Below are positions 61,030-64,000 of a stretch of DNA of 64,000 nt, piece after piece. Location of the stretch: NCBI GenBank assembly GCA_050180235.1, contig JBFXEJ010000016.1:1-64000 (forward strand). The letters run 5' to 3'. Position numbers and translations under genes: made by a program. The notes beneath the pieces were generated by a model. It had not been told where the DNA came from. It did not search any database and worked only from the letters and a program-made list of their open reading frames with translations. Each line of letters opens with the position of its first letter. The first letter of the stretch is position 1. The stretch comes from JAABRU01 sp050180235 (GTDB taxonomy: Bacteria; Desulfobacterota; Desulfobacteria; Desulfobacterales; Desulfococcaceae).

Positions 61030-62292
61030 TCAGTCTCCGGAATGCCCCAGTCCCTGATAAATGGGAAAGGCTTCGCACAGTTTTCTCACATCAGCACGAA
61101 CCTGACTGATGTTCCCTTTGTCGTCAGGATTGCGCAGAACCCGGACAATGAGATCAGCCACGCGGATCATTTCCCCGGTCTTCATGCCTCTGGATGTGAG
61201 GGCCGGGGTTCCGAGGCGTATGCCGCTGGTGATACGGGGACTGAGGGTTTCAAAGGGGATGGCATTTTTGTTGGCCGTAATTCCGGCTTCCTCCAGGATA
61301 TGCTGGGCATCCTTTCCTGTAATGCCGAGATTTGTCAAATCCGCGAGCATCATATGATTGTCCGTTCCCCCGGATACCAGTCCAACACCGTTTTCCATCA
61401 GCCTTCCGGCCAGCGCAGCCGCGTTTTTCACCACATCCTTCTGGTATGTCCGGAATGTCTCTGCTGAGGCTTCCTTAAATGCCACTGCTTTGGCTGCGAT
61501 AATGTGCATGAGGGGGCCGCCCTGAATTCCCGGAAATATCTGACTGCTGATTTTTTTCCCGTATTCCATGCGCGACAGAATCAGACCGCCTCTCGGCCCT
61601 CTCAGTGTTTTATGTGTTGTGGATGTCACCACATCCGCAAAAGGCACGGGAGAGGGATGCAGTCCCGCGGCCACCAGTCCCGCTATATGGGCCATATCCA
61701 CCATCAGATATGCGTTCACGGATTTGGCAATCTGTGAAAATGCCTCAAAATCAATGATGCGGGGATACGCGCTGGCTCCGGCCACAATCATACGGGGCCG
61801 GTGGGTTTGCGCCAGCCGGGCCAGTTCTTCGTAATCAATGGTTCCGCTTTCCTTTTTCACACCGTAATGGATGAAATTGAAAAGTTTTCCGGAAAAACTC
61901 GCGGGGCTGCCGTGGGTCAGATGACCGCCGTGTGCCAGATTCATGCCCAGAACAGTGTCGCCCGGATTGAGCAGGGCAAAATAAACAGCCATATTGGCCT
62001 GGGAACCGGAATGGGGCTGCACATTGACATATTCCGCTCCAAAAAGTTCCCGCGCCCGCGAGATGGCCAGTTTTTCGGCCACATCCACAAATTCGCATCC
62101 GCCGTAATAACGTTCATCCGGATATCCTTCCGCGTATTTGTTGGTCAGCACACTGCCCTGTGCAGCCATGACAGCAGGACTGGCAATATTTTCAGACGCG
62201 ATAAGTTCCAAAGTATACTGCTGCCGCGTCAGTTCATCGGCTATGGCTTTGGCAATTTCAGGATCCGTATTTTCTATGATTTGCAATCTCAC
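61030..62292 (-). CDS. glyA: Serine hydroxymethyltransferase
   Basis: 420 aa from GTG 62292, chosen because the family starts here (DPEIAKAIADELTRQQYTLE), gagagg is just upstream, and earlier in-frame codons overlap rpiB. PLP lysine in VTSTTHKTLRGPRGG, LIASENIASPAVM, YAEGYPDERYYGG. It interconverts serine and glycine and feeds methylene-THF. Confidence 0.97.
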   Translation of the reverse strand: MRLQIIENTDPEIAKAIADELTRQQYTLELIASENIASPAVMAAQGSVLTNKYAEGYPDERYYGGCEFVDVAEKLAISRARELFGAEYVNVQPHSGSQANMAVYFALLNPGDTVLGMNLAHGGHLTHGSPASFSGKLFNFIHYGVKKESGTIDYEELARLAQTHRPRMIVAGASAYPRIIDFEAFSQIAKSVNAYLMVDMAHIAGLVAAGLHPSPVPFADVVTSTTHKTLRGPRGGLILSRMEYGKKISSQIFPGIQGGPLMHIIAAKAVAFKEASAETFRTYQKDVVKNAAALAGRLMENGVGLVSGGTDNHMMLADLTNLGITGKDAQHILEEAGITANKNAIPFETLSPRITSGIRLGTPALTSRGMKTGEMIRVADLIVRVLRNPDDKGNISQVRADVRKLCEAFPIYQGLGHSGD

Positions 62293-62314
62293 TTGTCCTC
62301 TCTTTTTCCGTATA

Positions 62315-62776
62315 TCAGACAATACATCCGAGTTTGTCAAATTTATCCAGTCTGGCCCGGTGTCTTCCGCCTTCAAACGGAGTATGCAGCCAGGTTTTTA
62401 CAATTTCCGTGGCAAGCACATCCCCAATTACCCTGCCGCCCATGACCAGAATATTGGCATCATTATGTTTGCGGCTCATTATCGCGGAAAACAGATCATT
62501 GCACAGGGCCGCGCGGACAAGTGGATAACGGTTGGCAACCATTGACATGCCAATCCCTGTTCCGCAGATCAGTATGCCTCTTTCAAAGACTCCTTTGGAA
62601 ACAGCCAGTGCCACTTTGCTCCCGAAATCCGGATAATCCACGGAGGTTTCGCTGAAGGCTCCCGCGTCCTCCACCCTTATCTTTTCTGTTTCACTGAGAT
62701 ATGTTCTGATTTTTTCTTTCAGTCCAAAGGCCGCATGGTCACAGCCGATAATTACCGGTGCATTGTTGTCATTCAT
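62315..62776 (-). CDS. rpiB: Ribose-5-phosphate isomerase B
   Basis: 153 aa from ATG 62776 (aggaatg upstream); the frame is open 19 codons further. IIGCDHAAFGLKEKI, VDYPDFG, GILICGTGIGMSMVANR and RKHNDANILVMGGRVI give the RpiB/LacAB signature with active-site Cys. It interconverts ribose- and ribulose-5-phosphate. First gene of the glyA cluster. Confidence 0.96.
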   Translation of the reverse strand: MNDNNAPVIIGCDHAAFGLKEKIRTYLSETEKIRVEDAGAFSETSVDYPDFGSKVALAVSKGVFERGILICGTGIGMSMVANRYPLVRAALCNDLFSAIMSRKHNDANILVMGGRVIGDVLATEIVKTWLHTPFEGGRHRARLDKFDKLGCIV

Positions 62777-62965
62777 TTCGCATTCCTGGCCCTGCATCCG
62801 CAGGGCAGTGTTCGGGTTGTTAAACCGGTTCACGCAAACCGGATTTCTGCTCCCTGAAAGGGCTGCATAAAAGCAGTTGTGTTATCATGTATATCAGATG
62901 ATTATACATCTGAATGCTCCTATCTGCAAGAAAAATATGAAAATTGTATATGGACAGTTCTGTGT

Positions 62966-64000
62966 CTAATGGGCGGAACGATCCGCTTTTAAAACCCGTT
63001 CTTCCTGTTTTGAATCAGGAATCATTTCCATTTCATCAATCACAGGTTTGCTCAGCGGGTTATCAAATTTCATATGTATTGAATAGTCTGTAAACATATG
63101 ATTGATTACCCCGGTAATGGTTCCGGTCTGTCTGGTTTCTACCTTGGACTGTTTCATGGGAATCCGGAACTTGACATTCATTTTGCGGCCAAGCAGCATC
63201 AGAGCATTTTTCCTGTTGGATGTTGAGATAAAAAAGGAAAGTCCGCCCACGGAAATATCTGAAAGCTCCCCCCTGAAAGCCTTGCCAATGGGTTTTCCCG
63301 CGGCATTCATCACCTGGAAAAGGATTGGCCCGCTGATTCTGAGCCGTTTATGGGATCTCCGGTTAATGCCTTTTTCCCGAAGCAGTTCCGCATCCTTTGC
63401 CTGTTTGGCGCAGTAAGTCTCCAGCCGGGATGTCAGAGATGGCTGTTCGTCCCGCATTTTGCTGAATGTCTCCCTGTCCAGATAATTGACTTCTGCACGG
63501 GACATGGCAATCAGGGAAGTGGTGCAGACGGAAATGGAAAAAAAAGTGTCGGCTCCGGCAATGGTTGCAGGCCCGATTTTGTTAATCAGTTTTTCCGCAC
63601 CCTGCTGACTGTAGACCAGTTTAAGCTGCCCCCGATCAATAAACCAGAGTCTGTCATTTTTCTGTCCCTGTTCAAAAACCGCCTCATCTGTGTAAACGGT
63701 TTTCTTTTTCAGACTGAAATATAGAACATTGGTTTCCTCTGTGCTCAGTTTGTCATAGAGATCCTTCCATATCTCCATATGATTGCTGTCTACAGCCTCA
63801 CTTTTTTCCTCCTCGATGATTTCCGCTGATTTGATGATCTCCGTCAGTGCCATGGAATCAATTTCAAAAAGTTTTTCCCGCAGGGACTCAGCTTTTGTGA
63901 AATCTTTTGCCTTGGCATATTTTACAATCAGGTCAAACAGGAGTTTGACAGCCTCTTCGGTTCTTTTCTGCGCAACATACTGATCAACCAGCTTTTCCTC
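62966..64000 (-). CDS. cNMP-like/PilZ signalling protein, N-terminus beyond the window
   Basis: 345 codons visible; the frame stays open to base 64000, so the start lies outside. Paralogue of the C-terminal third of the protein at 43514-46927: helical linker VKYAKAKDFTKAESLREKLF, degenerate cNMP-binding barrel (DEAVFEQGQKNDRLWFIDRG; pocket AGADTFFSISVCTTSLIA without the usual arginine), then PilZ with RSHKR and DISVGG. Likely binds c-di-GMP. No DNA-binding domain at the visible end. An ATG at 63853 is internal, not the start. Confidence 0.88.
   Translation of the reverse strand, partial: EEKLVDQYVAQKRTEEAVKLLFDLIVKYAKAKDFTKAESLREKLFEIDSMALTEIIKSAEIIEEEKSEAVDSNHMEIWKDLYDKLSTEETNVLYFSLKKKTVYTDEAVFEQGQKNDRLWFIDRGQLKLVYSQQGAEKLINKIGPATIAGADTFFSISVCTTSLIAMSRAEVNYLDRETFSKMRDEQPSLTSRLETYCAKQAKDAELLREKGINRRSHKRLRISGPILFQVMNAAGKPIGKAFRGELSDISVGGLSFFISTSNRKNALMLLGRKMNVKFRIPMKQSKVETRQTGTITGVINHMFTDYSIHMKFDNPLSKPVIDEMEMIPDSKQEERVLKADRSAH

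Overview
The window looks like chromosomal DNA of a sulfate-reducing Desulfobacterota (former Deltaproteobacteria), most like the repeat-rich, large-genome Desulfobacteraceae such as Desulfonema. This is inferred from gene content and style. NifU and NifS act as the general Fe-S machinery, PurH is split into two genes, there is a Nif3 / DUF164 / rnpB / HPr-like / ispD cluster and a glyA / dCMP deaminase / nrdR / ribD cluster, signalling proteins are many, and the spaces between genes are full of short non-coding mobile repeats. No rRNA or tRNA gene was seen.

Layout. 0-4 kb is accessory and decayed: a NERD nuclease with a small partner, a truncated Uma2 gene, a truncated PIN gene and a phosphoesterase. 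4-11 kb holds a receiver-histidine kinase, a dynamin-like GTPase overlapping a StiP/PELOTA protein, and a hydrolase-cupin pair. 11-19 kb holds a periplasmic binding protein, clpB, a degenerate sigma-54-type AAA+ regulator and, divergent from it, a very acidic 734-residue protein. 19-21.6 kb is an AT-rich accessory patch (VapC-type toxin module, PD-(D/E)XK protein, orphan antitoxin-like gene). 21.7-33.3 kb holds valS, a Tat-exported ferredoxin with a membrane partner, lemA and two TPM-domain genes split by a DUF433/DUF5615 toxin module, a YiiX-like protein, and nifU-nifS. 33.6-43.2 kb is a minus-strand block: tamB, Nif3, a zinc-ribbon protein, rnpB, an HPr-domain protein and ispD. 43.5-58 kb holds a HEAT/cNMP/PilZ protein, a cyclophilin, the split purH, citrate synthase, queF, a lipoprotein and a CheY-NrtA-CheW fusion. 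58-64 kb holds a glycine-zipper lipoprotein, ribD, nrdR, dCMP deaminase, glyA, rpiB and the end of a second cNMP/PilZ protein.

The intergenic DNA is dominated by MITE-like elements that can be sorted by their ends. Family 1 ends in GGTAGTGG, with perfect 8-bp target duplications in four copies. Family 2 ends in GGYGATTTC with TTA/TAA duplications in eight copies. Family 3 begins ACCGATTCTCCATTG. Family 4 begins AGGGTYTGTA. Decamer-type CAGTTATCAG arrays are also scattered through the window. Some elements are nested. One repeat forms the P12 helix of the RNase P RNA, another lies in frame inside the StiP-like gene, and a tandem duplication has remodelled the nrdR/ribD junction.

The most novel-looking coding features are the soluble CheY-NrtA-CheW fusion (55947-57911) and the pair of cNMP-PilZ proteins (43514-46927 and the right edge). 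The latter keep c-di-GMP motifs but lack the usual cyclic-nucleotide arginine and any DNA-binding domain.
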